A DNA stretch of 64,000 nucleotides from Methanoplanus sp. FWC-SCC4 (GCF_032878975.1 NZ_CP043875.1:1418370-1482369); one strand, 5' to 3'. Positions 6,968 through 16,299 are shown, numbered from the stretch's first letter. The notes: generated by a model from the sequence alone, not told the origin. Program-made: numbers and translations.

Positions 6968-8656
6968 TTATCGATGTGCAAAATAAGCAGTGATCAGAGA
7001 TTCTTTAACTGAATCAATACGTGCAAATCCCACACGCTCAAACTGCACTATCTCTGACTCTTCACTGATGACACTGCTTTCACAAAGACCTTCGATCAAA
7101 CCTTCGGGGCTTAAGAGATTGCAGCGTATACCCTCATTTACCGGAAGCCACTGAATGATCGGCGCTTTCTTTTCTCTTGCCTCATCAAGCGATGTTCCTG
7201 CGTAAATTACCCGGAAAGAGTCACCTTCAGGAATAATTGTCGCATTGAAAAGATCCTTGAACCTTACAAAAGAACAGCCCTGAAGATCATCTTTTGAAGC
7301 AACAAGAGAACCTTTGAATTCAAGATGGCGGACTCCCTTTGATTCATCGTTAGGATGCTTTGGAATCGTTGCAGTGCATTCCGGTGCATCCTCAACTGCA
7401 CACTTCACCGGATTTGGCACAAAGAAATAACGGTTTGATTCAGGATCCACAATCTGCTTATTTTCAGCAAAGAGATTTTCCCATGAGAACTTTATATCAG
7501 ACTGACCTACACCGATGTCAATCGTAATGTTTCTGACAGCCTCAGGTCTAATTCCCCTTCTTGCTATTGCCTTAAGGGTTCCAAGATGAATGTCGTCCCA
7601 TCCTGTGTACTTTTTGGTCTTTATACCCTCTTTCATTGCAGAGGTGGACAATACCACATCGCCAATTGACATTCTTCCGTAATGGAGATATTCGGGCTGT
7701 TTCCAGCCAAAGTATTCATATATATATCCCTGACGGCGTGTATTTGCAATGTGATCCTTTCCTCTTATGACATGTGTTATTCCAAGAAGATGGTCATCAA
7801 CCACAACAGAGAGGTTCATCATCGGGTAAACCTTCGCATCAATCTTGGGATGCGGAGGAGTGTCGACAACCCTGAATATTGAGAAATCACGCATTGCAGG
7901 ATCAGGATGATCGATCTCCGTTTTTAACCGTACGGTTATCGTCCCCTCGGGATATTTGCCTGCAAGCATATCTTCCCAGAGTTTCAGGTTTTTCTCAACC
8001 GAATTACTGCGGCACGGACAGGTTTTCTTGCTGTTCTTCAATTCCCTGAAGGATTCCGAATCACAGGTGCAAATATAAGCACTGCCCTGTTCAATCAGCT
8101 TTCTGCCATGCTCATAGTATATTTCAAAGCGATCGCTCTGATATACGGTTTCAGTGATTTTTAGATCCATCCAGGCAGCGTCCTCGAGGAGAAGCCCGTA
8201 ATTTTCAGGCTCAACCCTTCTTGGATCAGTATCCTCTATCCTTAAAACATACCTTCCGCCGTATTTTCTGACATAATAATCATTAAGATACGCCGCACGG
8301 GCATGACCAAGATGGAGGGGACCGCTCGGGTTTGGTGCAAAACGCATCACAACCCCGTTTTCACCGACATTCTTTAGATCACGAAGACCTCTTACCTTCT
8401 CCTTTTTCTCTTTTTTCTGTTCAAGGAGTTCGGGAGCAAGCTCTTTTAATTTTGACACCCTCTCTTCAGGAGATAATGCCATAACTTCTTTTAGGACATC
8501 GCCAAGAATTGCAGACATTTCTTTTGCCTGAGGGCGAAACTCGGGATAATTTCCCATAAGCATTCCTAAAACAGTGCCTGCCTTTGGAACACTGTTATGC
8601 TGCACTGCGTTTTGCAGTGCGTGAATGTAGAAGAATTCTCTTGGGTCCACAGACAT
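6968..8656 (-). CDS. gltX: Glutamyl-tRNA synthetase (archaeal, probably non-discriminating)
   Basis: Charges tRNA-Glu and, in archaea that use Glu-tRNA amidotransferase, probably also tRNA-Gln. The 562-residue enzyme has an archaeal N-terminal extension (1-100), the class I signature PSGPLHLGHAR (HLGH at 115-118), the catalytic core with VLRIEDTDPRRVEPENY, and a second signature LSTSAMKEG (336-344) in which the usual KMSKS lysine position is Ala, with Lys at 342. The C-terminal half is the beta-barrel anticodon domain of the archaeal/GlnRS type. A zinc-like cluster (CTCDSESF, then CPC) lies at 196-215. It is the last gene of the minus-strand isoprenoid operon, 3 bp after GGPP synthase. Confidence 0.96.
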   Translation of the reverse strand: MSVDPREFFYIHALQNAVQHNSVPKAGTVLGMLMGNYPEFRPQAKEMSAILGDVLKEVMALSPEERVSKLKELAPELLEQKKEKKEKVRGLRDLKNVGENGVVMRFAPNPSGPLHLGHARAAYLNDYYVRKYGGRYVLRIEDTDPRRVEPENYGLLLEDAAWMDLKITETVYQSDRFEIYYEHGRKLIEQGSAYICTCDSESFRELKNSKKTCPCRSNSVEKNLKLWEDMLAGKYPEGTITVRLKTEIDHPDPAMRDFSIFRVVDTPPHPKIDAKVYPMMNLSVVVDDHLLGITHVIRGKDHIANTRRQGYIYEYFGWKQPEYLHYGRMSIGDVVLSTSAMKEGIKTKKYTGWDDIHLGTLKAIARRGIRPEAVRNITIDIGVGQSDIKFSWENLFAENKQIVDPESNRYFFVPNPVKCAVEDAPECTATIPKHPNDESKGVRHLEFKGSLVASKDDLQGCSFVRFKDLFNATIIPEGDSFRVIYAGTSLDEAREKKAPIIQWLPVNEGIRCNLLSPEGLIEGLCESSVISEESEIVQFERVGFARIDSVKESLITAYFAHR

Positions 8657-8659
8657 CTT

Positions 8660-9625
8660 TTAAAAGCCTCTTGTGATGAAATAATCAGTTATGTCACTGA
8701 GGAGTTTTCTCTCCTCGCACTCAGGCAGAATTATAAGCATATCTTTTGCATGCTTCACATGCTCCATTGCAATATCCTCCACCTCTTTGATTACACCGGC
8801 CTTGTTCAGCTTTGAAATTGCCTCTTCGATCTCTTCATCGGTCAGGTTTTCCTTACGGTAACCTGAAAGATCAACACCGGCTTCCTTTGCCTTTATTGCA
8901 ACAAGAGTCTGCTTGCCCTCACGCAAATCGGATGCACGGTCTTTTCCGCTCTTCTCAGACGATGCCATAAGATCAATGAAATCATCCTGAATCTGGAATG
9001 CAATACCGCTGTGGTAACCCCAGTCATAGAGTGCTGACATCTGTTTGAGTGAACAGCCTGCAAGTATTCCGCCAATTGCCGCCGATGCAGCATAGAGCTT
9101 GCCGGTCTTTTTTCCGACCATGTCAATATACTCATAGGAATCAACATCGTCACGCACTTCAAATGTCATGTCCTCATGCTGACCCTGGCAGATCTCAACA
9201 CATGTTCTTGCAAGAATTTCAACACTTTTTATTTTGGCGCTGTCATGGGCAATTGTCTTTGATATAAGCTCAAATGCCTCTGCATAAAGTACATCTCCGG
9301 CAAGAATGGCTGTCGGTTCGTCCCACTTGCAGTGAACGGTAGGCTCTCCACGGCGTACGGAGTCACCGTCCATTATATCGTCATGAACAAGTGTGAAAGT
9401 GTGTGTTACCTCAAGAGCAAGGGCTGCGGGAAGTATATCTCTTGAGCTTCCCTTTCTGATAATCTCTGCCGCCAGCATTACCACAGCAGGTCTCAGCCTT
9501 TTGCCTCCTGCAAGGAGAAGATGCGCACTTGCCTTGTTCAACTCTCCGGATACTGCTCCAAAGAGGTTGTACAGTTCCATATCAATTTCTTCAGCATTTT
9601 TTTTAAGAAATTCTTCCAGTATCAT
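8660..9625 (-). CDS. idsA: Short-chain trans-isoprenyl diphosphate synthase (geranylgeranyl-PP synthase)
   Basis: Condenses isopentenyl-PP with allylic diphosphates to make the C15-C20 chains of archaeal ether lipids. The 321-residue protein carries the all-alpha polyprenyl synthetase fold motifs: GGKRLRP near residue 40, the first aspartate-rich motif LVHDDIMDGDSVRRG, GDVLYAEAFE, KTGKL, and the second aspartate-rich motif FQIQDDFIDL, followed by GKDRASDLREGKQT. It sits between RNase J and gltX in the isoprenoid operon, with fni, ipk and mvk upstream, which supports a lipid role. Product length (GGPP or farnesyl-PP) cannot be settled by eye. Confidence 0.93.
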   Translation of the reverse strand: MILEEFLKKNAEEIDMELYNLFGAVSGELNKASAHLLLAGGKRLRPAVVMLAAEIIRKGSSRDILPAALALEVTHTFTLVHDDIMDGDSVRRGEPTVHCKWDEPTAILAGDVLYAEAFELISKTIAHDSAKIKSVEILARTCVEICQGQHEDMTFEVRDDVDSYEYIDMVGKKTGKLYAASAAIGGILAGCSLKQMSALYDWGYHSGIAFQIQDDFIDLMASSEKSGKDRASDLREGKQTLVAIKAKEAGVDLSGYRKENLTDEEIEEAISKLNKAGVIKEVEDIAMEHVKHAKDMLIILPECEERKLLSDITDYFITRGF

Positions 9626-9655
9626 GAAATAACTCTCCAGATTAATTTTTTAACA

Positions 9656-11002
9656 TCACTTTGTAACACAGACTCTCATACCGTTTCTCAGGAGATGGAT
9701 ATCATTATTCAGGGTATATCCGCATTCCCCTGCAAACTTGACATAATCACCTGTCATATCAATATCTCCGTGTGAAGGGATAATATGCTGCGGATTTAAG
9801 AGATGCAAAACTTCGTAATGATCTTCACGCTGGGCGTGACCACTAACGTGCAGACCGTCAAAAATACGTGCTCCTTTCATTTTCAGAAGAATCTCCTGAT
9901 GATGACGCTGACCAAAGTTCATTGGATTAGGAATTACCTTGGCGCTGTACAGAATCTTATCGCCTTTGTCAATTCTGTAAGGAGTGTTTCCTGCGGCAAG
10001 TCTTGTGAGAATGGCTCCGGGTTCTCCCTGGTGACCGGTTACAATCGGGACATATTTGTCCTTTCCTTCTTTCATTATACGCTTGAATGTACGGTCAACG
10101 GTTTTACGGTTGCCAAACATCGAGACTGTTTCAGGGAATCCAACCATCTTCAGCTGTTCTGCGGTTGAAGCATAACGCTCCATTGATCTTCCGAGAAGAA
10201 CGGGTTTTCTGCCGATTTCATGTGCACATTCCGCAATTGTCTTTACCCTTGCGATATGGGAAGAGAAGGTGCTGACCATCATTGCACTCTTGTCGTCCTC
10301 GTAGCTTGTCATGACATCACGGACAAGTCTCTGTGCAATTCTCTCGCTCGGACATCTTCCGGGGAGTCTTACATTTGTACTTTCAATAATAAGAGCCAGA
10401 ACACCTTCTTTTCCAAGTTCACGCATACGCTCAAAGTCAGGAGGGTTCCCAAGAACAGGGGTTCTGTCGAGTTTGAAATCGTTGGCATATACAATAACTC
10501 CGGCAGGAGTGTGCAATACAGCCATTGCCGTGTCAATTATTGAATGCTGGACATTTACAAATTCAAGACTCAGATTCTTTGATATCTCATAGCGGTATTT
10601 TTTGCCGGCTCTTAGCGGGAAAACCTTATTTGTTACACCGAATTTCTTTTCACCTTCAATCTGCTGTTCAATGAGTTTTGCAGTGTAGGGTGTCCCGATG
10701 ATCGGGGCATTGTAACGGTGTGCAAGTTTTGGGATTGCACCTATGTGATCCAGGTGACCGTGGGTGCAGACAATTGCCTTTACGCTTCCCTCAACAGTAT
10801 TCATTATTGTGTCGTCAGGGATTGCCTTCATCTCGATAAGATCAAGAGAATGCATATTTTCGACTTCTGCATCCTCATGGATCATTATCTGGTCCAGACG
10901 AAGACCCATATCAAATATTACTATTTCCTTGCCGCAGCGTACAGCAGTCATATTTCTGCCGACTTCATTATAACCGCCTACGGCAATTATTTCTACATCC
11001 AT
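9656..11002 (-). CDS. rnj: Ribonuclease J (archaeal beta-CASP nuclease)
   Basis: The 448-residue metallo-beta-lactamase/beta-CASP ribonuclease is expected to be a processive 5'-3' exonuclease acting on RNA with a 5' monophosphate. The zinc site motif VCTHGHLDHIGAIPKLAHRY lies near residue 78; the beta-CASP segment includes SAMMVSTFSSHIARVKTIAE; motif C-like residues appear in GLHVSGHAQREDHYEVLHLL and the final histidine motif in HIIPSHGDIDMTGDY. There is no KH domain, which separates it from the aCPSF1 type. Its place between fni and GGPP synthase matches a conserved euryarchaeal gene order, and its stop is 1 bp from the next start region, so it is co-transcribed. Confidence 0.93.
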   Translation of the reverse strand: MDVEIIAVGGYNEVGRNMTAVRCGKEIVIFDMGLRLDQIMIHEDAEVENMHSLDLIEMKAIPDDTIMNTVEGSVKAIVCTHGHLDHIGAIPKLAHRYNAPIIGTPYTAKLIEQQIEGEKKFGVTNKVFPLRAGKKYRYEISKNLSLEFVNVQHSIIDTAMAVLHTPAGVIVYANDFKLDRTPVLGNPPDFERMRELGKEGVLALIIESTNVRLPGRCPSERIAQRLVRDVMTSYEDDKSAMMVSTFSSHIARVKTIAECAHEIGRKPVLLGRSMERYASTAEQLKMVGFPETVSMFGNRKTVDRTFKRIMKEGKDKYVPIVTGHQGEPGAILTRLAAGNTPYRIDKGDKILYSAKVIPNPMNFGQRHHQEILLKMKGARIFDGLHVSGHAQREDHYEVLHLLNPQHIIPSHGDIDMTGDYVKFAGECGYTLNNDIHLLRNGMRVCVTK

Positions 11003-11003
11003 T

Positions 11004-12080
11004 TTATTTCAACTCCGGTATTTTATTATTTTTTAGCATATCTCCGGTAATTCCGGTAATATATGTTCGAACCTGTGCAAGTTCCTGACACGATTTTGCT
11101 CCTGTAAGGTACATCGAGACCACAAGTTCACGATTTATCAGTTCAATTCTCTTAAACAGTGCTTCTTCACCAGTCATCGCAGGCTTTAACAAAGGCAGAG
11201 CCATTCCTCCGAGAGTAGCGCCAAGTGTTATTGATTTGGCGATATCAATTCCCGATCTCATTCCTCCGGTTGCAATAACCGGGCCTTTAAACCGGGAAGA
11301 TTCTACTAAGGACACAGCTGTCGGGATACCCCAGTCAGAAAAAATTCTGCCTGTTTCAGCCAGATCATCTCTGTCTGCACGGACCGCTTCAACAGCTGCC
11401 CAGGATGTTCCTCCGAGGCCGCCGATATCAATCGCAGATACGCCTGCGCCCCACAGCTTTGCCGCGGTTTCGTATGATATGCCACAGCCGGTCTCTTTTA
11501 CTATAACAGGATGCTTAAATGAACTGCAAAGTTCACAGATTGCATTCAGGCATCCGGATGAATCATGATCGCCTTCAGGCTGTATTGCCTCCTGTAAAGG
11601 ATTTAAATGAATACATAAAGCCTGGGCGTCAATCATTTCCACCGCACGTTCAGCCCACTCGATTCCTTTTTCAACAAGCTGGACTGCACCTAAATTCCCG
11701 CATAAAAATGCATCAGGGGCATTTTCACGGACTATGGTAAAACTGTCCTCAAGTTCGGGATTCTCAAGAGCGGCTCGCTGTGAACCTACTCCCATCCCAA
11801 TATTGAAGTGTTGGGCAGCTCTTGCAAGCCGCATGTTCACTTCAGCGGTATCAGGATGACCTCCTGTCATTGCCGCAATAAACAGAGGTGATTTAAGCTT
11901 GTTTCCAAGAAAATGAACACCTGTATCTATTTTTGACATATCACACTCAGGGAGTGCATTATGTACAAGTCTTATATCATCAAAACCGGAAAACCCTGCC
12001 TCGACCTGTCTGTCACAACAGATTTCCAGATGCTCCCTTTTTCTTGATGATGTAATCCTGGATTTGTCTATATTCTCCAA
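11004..12080 (-). CDS. fni: Type 2 isopentenyl-diphosphate delta-isomerase
   Basis: FMN- and NADPH-dependent isomerase converting isopentenyl-PP to dimethylallyl-PP. The 358-residue protein has the family features: SSRKREHLEICCDRQVEAGF at the N-terminus, PLFIAAMTGGHPDTAEVN, GVGSQRAALENPEL, HLNPLQEAIQPEGD (His and Gln of the active site), VKETGCGIS, DIGGLGGTSWAAVE and IATGGMRSGIDIAKSITLGA (FMN phosphate binding). A GGAG ribosome-binding site precedes the ATG. A 250-bp gap to the ipk stop side (12081-12277) contains possible TATA sequences, so fni may have an internal promoter, while the downstream genes rnj, idsA and gltX follow tightly. Confidence 0.96.
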   Translation of the reverse strand: MENIDKSRITSSRKREHLEICCDRQVEAGFSGFDDIRLVHNALPECDMSKIDTGVHFLGNKLKSPLFIAAMTGGHPDTAEVNMRLARAAQHFNIGMGVGSQRAALENPELEDSFTIVRENAPDAFLCGNLGAVQLVEKGIEWAERAVEMIDAQALCIHLNPLQEAIQPEGDHDSSGCLNAICELCSSFKHPVIVKETGCGISYETAAKLWGAGVSAIDIGGLGGTSWAAVEAVRADRDDLAETGRIFSDWGIPTAVSLVESSRFKGPVIATGGMRSGIDIAKSITLGATLGGMALPLLKPAMTGEEALFKRIELINRELVVSMYLTGAKSCQELAQVRTYITGITGDMLKNNKIPELK

Positions 12081-12277
12081 CTCCTGAATTTATTCTGGAT
12101 AAGATATCTGTTATAGTGACAAATCTGTGCATCAGAGATTTTTTGCAAAACCTCAATTCGGCAGAGCAAAACTCACCGTTTCACTCCTCCGGAATCAGTT
12201 ATCCGCAAAAAATCAAATCCTTCCCCTGATTTTTGCAGATCTTTGCAAATTTATGTATATTGCTGATATCTTATCTT

Positions 12278-13030
12278 TTATTTAGTGACAATTGTGCCAC
12301 CGTGGTCGCGCCCGTCAAGAAAATCTCCGGTCCTGGATACATGAAATATGCTGGATTCTATTCCTGATTCTGCAAGGGACAAAAGTTCAGATATTTTTCC
12401 TTTCATTCCTCCGGTAACATCAGTGTTTGATGACTCCTTTATGTCCAGTTCTCCGGCTGATTCCGTATTGATGCTGGGGATGACCATGCCGTCTTTTAGC
12501 ACGCCATCAACATCAGTTGCAAGTCCAATCCTGTCTACTTTTATTTTTCCTGCAATATAACTGATTATCTGATCACCTGAAACAATACAGGCACCCTGCT
12601 CTGTATCCATCACAACATCTCCGTGAAGGACAGGAACAATGCCGTTTTTCACAAGCAGTTCAACAGTTTCGCAGTTAAATGAGATCAGACGTCCTTTTTT
12701 CGCTGTACATGCATCAAGCGGATGAATTCCTACAGATTCAACACCGCTGTCACGTAGCGCGTTTACCACCGCATCATTAAGTCTTCCGACCGCATGATGG
12801 GTGACAAATATACCTGCTCTATTTGTTTGATCTAACCCTTTATCAAGGTGATGTCTGCGGGCTTCAGGGTGACCGCACGAACCTGCCCCGTGAACAATTA
12901 TCGGAAATACATCAGTTCTTTGGGATATTTCATTTGCAAGAGCTCTGATGCGTTCCTTATCTACTTTACAGTCCCCCTTCTTATCGGTTATTACGCTACC
13001 GCCTAGCTTTAAGATAATTTTCTCTGCCAT
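12278..13030 (-). CDS. Isopentenyl phosphate kinase
   Basis: Phosphorylates isopentenyl phosphate to isopentenyl-PP, the last step of the modified archaeal mevalonate pathway. This 250-residue amino-acid-kinase-fold protein shows the nucleotide site LKLGGSVITDKKGD at the N-terminus, the catalytic-histidine segment VHGAGSCGHPEARRH, PVLHGDVVMD, ATDVDGVLKDG and DVTGGMKGKISELLSLAESG. An upstream in-frame Met would add 11 residues, but ATG 13030 has a GGAG ribosome-binding site and gives the standard MAEKIILKLGG start. The first 35 bp overlap the end of mevalonate kinase, indicating translational coupling. It is usually called IPK or MvaK-like. Confidence 0.94.
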   Translation of the reverse strand: MAEKIILKLGGSVITDKKGDCKVDKERIRALANEISQRTDVFPIIVHGAGSCGHPEARRHHLDKGLDQTNRAGIFVTHHAVGRLNDAVVNALRDSGVESVGIHPLDACTAKKGRLISFNCETVELLVKNGIVPVLHGDVVMDTEQGACIVSGDQIISYIAGKIKVDRIGLATDVDGVLKDGMVIPSINTESAGELDIKESSNTDVTGGMKGKISELLSLAESGIESSIFHVSRTGDFLDGRDHGGTIVTK

Positions 13031-13895
13031 TTTCTCCTTCCTTTCTGGCGCCTTCTGTATCAATGGTTGTAATTATCGCTCTTCCGTCAGCTGCCTCAAT
13101 TGCACCTGCAACCTTGCTTTTTGATCGTTTCGGACAGAGTGCTATCATGCACCCTCCTCCGCCGGCCCCTGTCATTTTGGCACCGTATGCACCTGCCGCA
13201 CGGGATGCGGATACAAGCCTTGACAACATAGGATGACCTACACCCAGTGCTTCCAAAAGGGCGTGGTTTACATCCATATAACGGCCGAGAACTTTCAGGT
13301 TGTGGAAATTATGCATTGAACGTGTTGTAACCGCCTCTATTGCATCAAGAATCGGATCTACCACCAGAGGATTGTTTTTCCTAAATTCACTGACCATTGC
13401 AACCAGTTCAGTTGTTTTATGTGAGACGAGGGTATTTCCAATAACAATATTGAAATTTTCAGGTGGCATACGCCTTCTTTTATTGTCTTTTATAAGTACA
13501 AGACCGCCAAAAGTTGAGACATATGTGTCTGTCGGACTTGCACGGCCATGCTGCACTTTCTTTTCAATTTTATATGCCATTGATGCAAGCTGATTCCGAT
13601 CATATTTTAGATTGAATTCATCATTGATCGCAAACAGAGTTGCAACTGTAACCGCGGCAGATGAACCAAGACCTGATGAACTCGGAAGCTGGGAATGGAT
13701 ATAGACACTCCCGGTCACACCCATTTCTTCAAAACAACTTTCTATGTACGGTGAATTTACTCGTGCCGGGTTTCTTGCTTTTCGTACTGTAACATACACT
13801 CTTGGTTTAATCGCCATTGCGATGCCTGGTTTGCCAAACACAACAGCGTGTTCCCCAAATAAAAAAACCTTTCCCGGTGCACTCCAGGTTGCCAT
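12996..13895 (-). CDS. mvk: Mevalonate kinase
   Basis: GHMP kinase that phosphorylates mevalonate at the start of isoprenoid formation. The 299-residue protein has GKVFLFGEHAVVFGKPGIAM at the N-terminus, the phosphate-binding LPSSSGLGSSAAVTVA near residue 88, the catalytic aspartate region GRASPTDTYVSTFGG, and the C-terminal GHMP motif KMTGAGGGGCMIALC. The downstream neighbour is isopentenyl phosphate kinase (overlap 35 bp) and the upstream one is the MEMO protein (7-bp gap), so it lies within one transcript. No phosphomevalonate kinase is in the window, which fits the archaeal pathway. Confidence 0.96.
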   Translation of the reverse strand: MATWSAPGKVFLFGEHAVVFGKPGIAMAIKPRVYVTVRKARNPARVNSPYIESCFEEMGVTGSVYIHSQLPSSSGLGSSAAVTVATLFAINDEFNLKYDRNQLASMAYKIEKKVQHGRASPTDTYVSTFGGLVLIKDNKRRRMPPENFNIVIGNTLVSHKTTELVAMVSEFRKNNPLVVDPILDAIEAVTTRSMHNFHNLKVLGRYMDVNHALLEALGVGHPMLSRLVSASRAAGAYGAKMTGAGGGGCMIALCPKRSKSKVAGAIEAADGRAIITTIDTEGARKEGENGRENYLKARR

Positions 13896-13902
13896 TATAT
13901 TA

Positions 13903-14700
13903 TTACTCCACTGCTATTGCCGCATATCCGACTACCTGATCGTAGTCTCCGGATATTTCTCCGCTTGTCATATAATTAATCAATTCCGCCTTATGGGCAC
14001 CTGATTTTTTGCATGCCTCAACCATTGCAATAATAGGACCAATACCACAGGCGCTTATCCTTTTGGTGTATATACGCCTGTAAAACTCCATTGTATCCAG
14101 ATTTAAAAGGCCGTTTATTGCATAATGATCGTATCTTCTGGCATCTTCATCCGGAATATAATGAGAAAAATCCGACGATGCGACAACTTTTACATCATTT
14201 TTAGATTCTGATAATACTTCAAATATCACTTCCCCCATCGCAATAGAATTTTCATAGCTCTGGTTCCCCAACAGTATCGGAACAATCTTTGATTTTGGAA
14301 ATCTGTATTTTATAAAAGGCATCTGCACTTCAAGGGAATTTTCTCTCTGCTGATGTGCATCATTATCAACTTCAACAGGGAGTTTTTCGATCAAATCAGT
14401 ATCAGGTAAAAGATCTCCTAACGGAGTCTCCCATGCAAGAGAAGATACACAGTCATGAAATCCTGAGTGACTGGGCCCGATTACTATAAACGTTCCGTCA
14501 AAATCTTTACGAATGGCCGAATATGAATGCGCCGCAGTTAATCCCGAATATGTAATTCCTGCATGAGGACATACGATACCCAGAATATTTCCGGTAATTG
14601 TTAAAGAAACATTGTTGAAAAAAGATTCCAGTTGCTTTTCTAAAAGAGCAGGATCTTTGGGATAAAACATCCCTGCCAGGGTCGACCTGCGTGTCACCAT
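13903..14700 (-). CDS. MEMO1-family protein (AmmeMemoRadiSam system protein B)
   Basis: The 265-residue protein belongs to the MEMO family, which has a fold related to extradiol dioxygenases. Visible motifs are MFYPKDPALLEKQLESFF near the N-terminus, VCPHAGITYSGLTAAHSYSA, IVIGPSHSGFHDCVSS, NSLEVQMPFIKY, VVASSDFSHYIPDEDARRYD and ACGIGPIIAMVEACKKSGA; the histidines of the putative metal site are kept. In many genomes it goes with AmmeMemoRadiSam A and a radical SAM partner, but neither is in this window. It lies between rpsB and mvk, an old euryarchaeal neighbourhood. The biochemical role is not known. Confidence 0.92.
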   Translation of the reverse strand: MVTRRSTLAGMFYPKDPALLEKQLESFFNNVSLTITGNILGIVCPHAGITYSGLTAAHSYSAIRKDFDGTFIVIGPSHSGFHDCVSSLAWETPLGDLLPDTDLIEKLPVEVDNDAHQQRENSLEVQMPFIKYRFPKSKIVPILLGNQSYENSIAMGEVIFEVLSESKNDVKVVASSDFSHYIPDEDARRYDHYAINGLLNLDTMEFYRRIYTKRISACGIGPIIAMVEACKKSGAHKAELINYMTSGEISGDYDQVVGYAAIAVE

Positions 14701-14724
14701 GAAAGTGATATTCCTCCAAAAAGA

Positions 14725-15333
14725 TTATAATTCTATCTCAAAATCTTCTGGAGTAAGTGAAGTTGTAATTCCACGGGTTTTTAGTACTTCTCTTGTTAAG
14801 AGGTAGTAAATCATACTAAGAGCTTTTCTACCCTTGTTATTTGTTGGAATTACAAGATCAATGTATTTTGTAATATTGTTTGTATCGCAAAGAGCAATTA
14901 CAGGAATACCTGACTGGACCGCTTCATTAATTGCCTGTGAGTCACCAATAGGATCAGTTACCACAACAACATCGGGTTCCACATATTCGTTTGCTCTTTG
15001 ATTTGTAAGCATACCCGGAATAAAGCGGCCTACCTTTGAAATACCACCGATTGCATCGGCAAATTTTCTTGCAGGGTACTGGCCATACTGACGGGATGTT
15101 ACTACAAGCACTTTTGCAGATTCAAATTTTGAAATGAATTCTGCTGCTGTTTTTATGCGCTCGTCAGTCTGCTGGATATCGAGAATATATAATCCATCTC
15201 CACGTACACGGTAGATGAATTTTTTCATATCCTGGCTTTTCTGCTGTGTTCCGATGTGAACACCTGCTGCAAGGTAGTCTTCTACCGGCACAAGTGATTC
15301 CTTAAGTTCAATATCAATTTCGTTTGAGTTCAA
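14725..15333 (-). CDS. rpsB: Small ribosomal subunit protein uS2
   Basis: Component of the 30S subunit. The 202-residue protein matches archaeal S2: [71 protein letters not shown], and [20 protein letters not shown] near the C-terminus. It lies 34 bp downstream of rpoK. Many euryarchaea have enolase between rpoK and rpsB; it is absent here. The following genes, MEMO and the mevalonate genes, are transcribed in the same direction. Confidence 0.97.
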   Translation of the reverse strand: MNSNEIDIELKESLVPVEDYLAAGVHIGTQQKSQDMKKFIYRVRGDGLYILDIQQTDERIKTAAEFISKFESAKVLVVTSRQYGQYPARKFADAIGGISKVGRFIPGMLTNQRANEYVEPDVVVVTDPIGDSQAINEAVQSGIPVIALCDTNNITKYIDLVIPTNNKGRKALSMIYYLLTREVLKTRGITTSLTPEDFEIEL

Positions 15334-15367
15334 TACATCAGCTCCTTAACTTAAATTTCTCTTTTTA

Positions 15368-15538
15368 CTAACTTCTCTTTATTGTGATTGGTATGACACC
15401 TTTCTGGTACTCTTCAAGGGCGATCTCCAAGGGATCGATCTTGTCTGTCTTGATCAGTATGGGGGCCCCCATCGAAATCTGGAGGGAACGTGCTCCCACA
15501 ATTCTTGCTCTTTCATATCGGGTGTATGATTTCATCAT
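15368..15538 (-). CDS. rpoK: RNA polymerase subunit K (Rpo6)
   Basis: A 56-residue protein, homologous to eukaryotic RPB6 and bacterial omega, that stabilises the largest RNA polymerase subunit. The sequence starts [18 protein letters not shown] and has the subunit K hallmarks [34 protein letters not shown] and the basic C-terminus. It was found by direct translation of the gap between tRNA-Pro and rpsB. A GTGGAG ribosome-binding site precedes it; the second ATG at 15535 has better spacing and may be the true start. It lies in the ribosomal protein/RNA polymerase operon, as in other euryarchaea. Confidence 0.92.
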   Translation of the reverse strand: MMKSYTRYERARIVGARSLQISMGAPILIKTDKIDPLEIALEEYQKGVIPITIKRS

Positions 15539-15576
15539 GACTCCACGGAACTTAATTTTTTAATAGTTTTAGAAAA

Positions 15577-15649
15577 TGGGGTCGCTGAGATTCGAACTCA
15601 GGTCACAGCATCCCGAACGCCATAGGATTCCAGGCTACCCCACGACCCC
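15577..15649 (-). tRNA. tRNA-Pro (CGG)
   Basis: On the minus strand the 7-bp acceptor GGGGTCG pairs with CGACCCC, and a T arm CTGAG-TTCGAAT-CTCAG is present. The anticodon loop TTCGGGA gives anticodon CGG with G37, as expected for proline. The discriminator is A and CCA is not encoded. The D stem is weak and the anticodon stem contains G-U pairs, but all arms fold. No intron is present. It lies between rpoN and rpoK inside the ribosomal/RNA polymerase operon. Confidence 0.93.
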
Positions 15650-15659
15650 TCCTAAATAT

Positions 15660-15848
15660 TTATTGATAAGGGTTGAGATCATTAATAATCTCGATATGGG
15701 AAAGAAGCATACGCCTGCAGCAGTATCGATCAAACCCGAGATCATCGAGGATTACTTTTGGATCTTCACCGGCATCTCTGCGTTTTTTAAACTCTTCCCA
15801 GCCTGTGGAAATAACTCTTCCACAGGTGAAACAACGGACTGGTATCAT
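15660..15848 (-). CDS. rpoN: RNA polymerase subunit N (Rpo10)
   Basis: A 62-residue zinc-binding subunit, homologous to RPB10, that helps assemble the D/L/N/P platform of archaeal RNA polymerase. It has the zinc motif [20 protein letters not shown] at the N-terminus and the atypical second half [15 protein letters not shown], giving the CFxCG...CCRRM signature. Length is typical. It follows uS9 by 32 bp and is followed by tRNA-Pro. Confidence 0.97.
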   Translation of the reverse strand: MIPVRCFTCGRVISTGWEEFKKRRDAGEDPKVILDDLGFDRYCCRRMLLSHIEIINDLNPYQ

Positions 15849-15880
15849 AAATCAGATCTCCCCTTATACTTTTGCTTATC

Positions 15881-16282
15881 TTAACGATAAGACTTTTGGA
15901 ATTTCTTTCTTGCACCACGGCCATGCGGCTTTTTGGCTTCTTTCTGACGTGAATCATTGACAACAAGTGTCCTGTCATATGCAAGGAACGTGTCTTTGAT
16001 CTTAGGGTCATTGTGCCATACAACAATTCCGCGTGCAAGTGCTGTTCTTACGGCCTCTGCCTGTCCCATATATCCACCGCCGATGACTTCAATATTTACA
16101 TCAATTTCATCGAGGGTTCCCGGAATGAGAAGGAGTGGTTCTGCAATCTTCATGCGTGAAAGTTCGGTTCCATAGATCTCGAGAGGTACGGAATTAATAC
16201 GGACACGACCTTTTCCTTCCTTAAATGTTGCCCTTGCAATTGCGGTCTTTCTCTTACCACTGGTATTCACAATTTTTGACAT
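15881..16282 (-). CDS. rpsI: Small ribosomal subunit protein uS9
   Basis: A 30S protein that contacts tRNA in the P site with its C-terminal tail. The 133-residue sequence has [20 protein letters not shown] at the N-terminus, [20 protein letters not shown] in the centre and the basic tail [16 protein letters not shown], which ends in the universal KSYR. It follows uL13 by 17 bp, the usual archaeal order. Confidence 0.97.
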   Translation of the reverse strand: MSKIVNTSGKRKTAIARATFKEGKGRVRINSVPLEIYGTELSRMKIAEPLLLIPGTLDEIDVNIEVIGGGYMGQAEAVRTALARGIVVWHNDPKIKDTFLAYDRTLVVNDSRQKEAKKPHGRGARKKFQKSYR

Positions 16283-16299
16283 AATCCATCTATCCTCTC

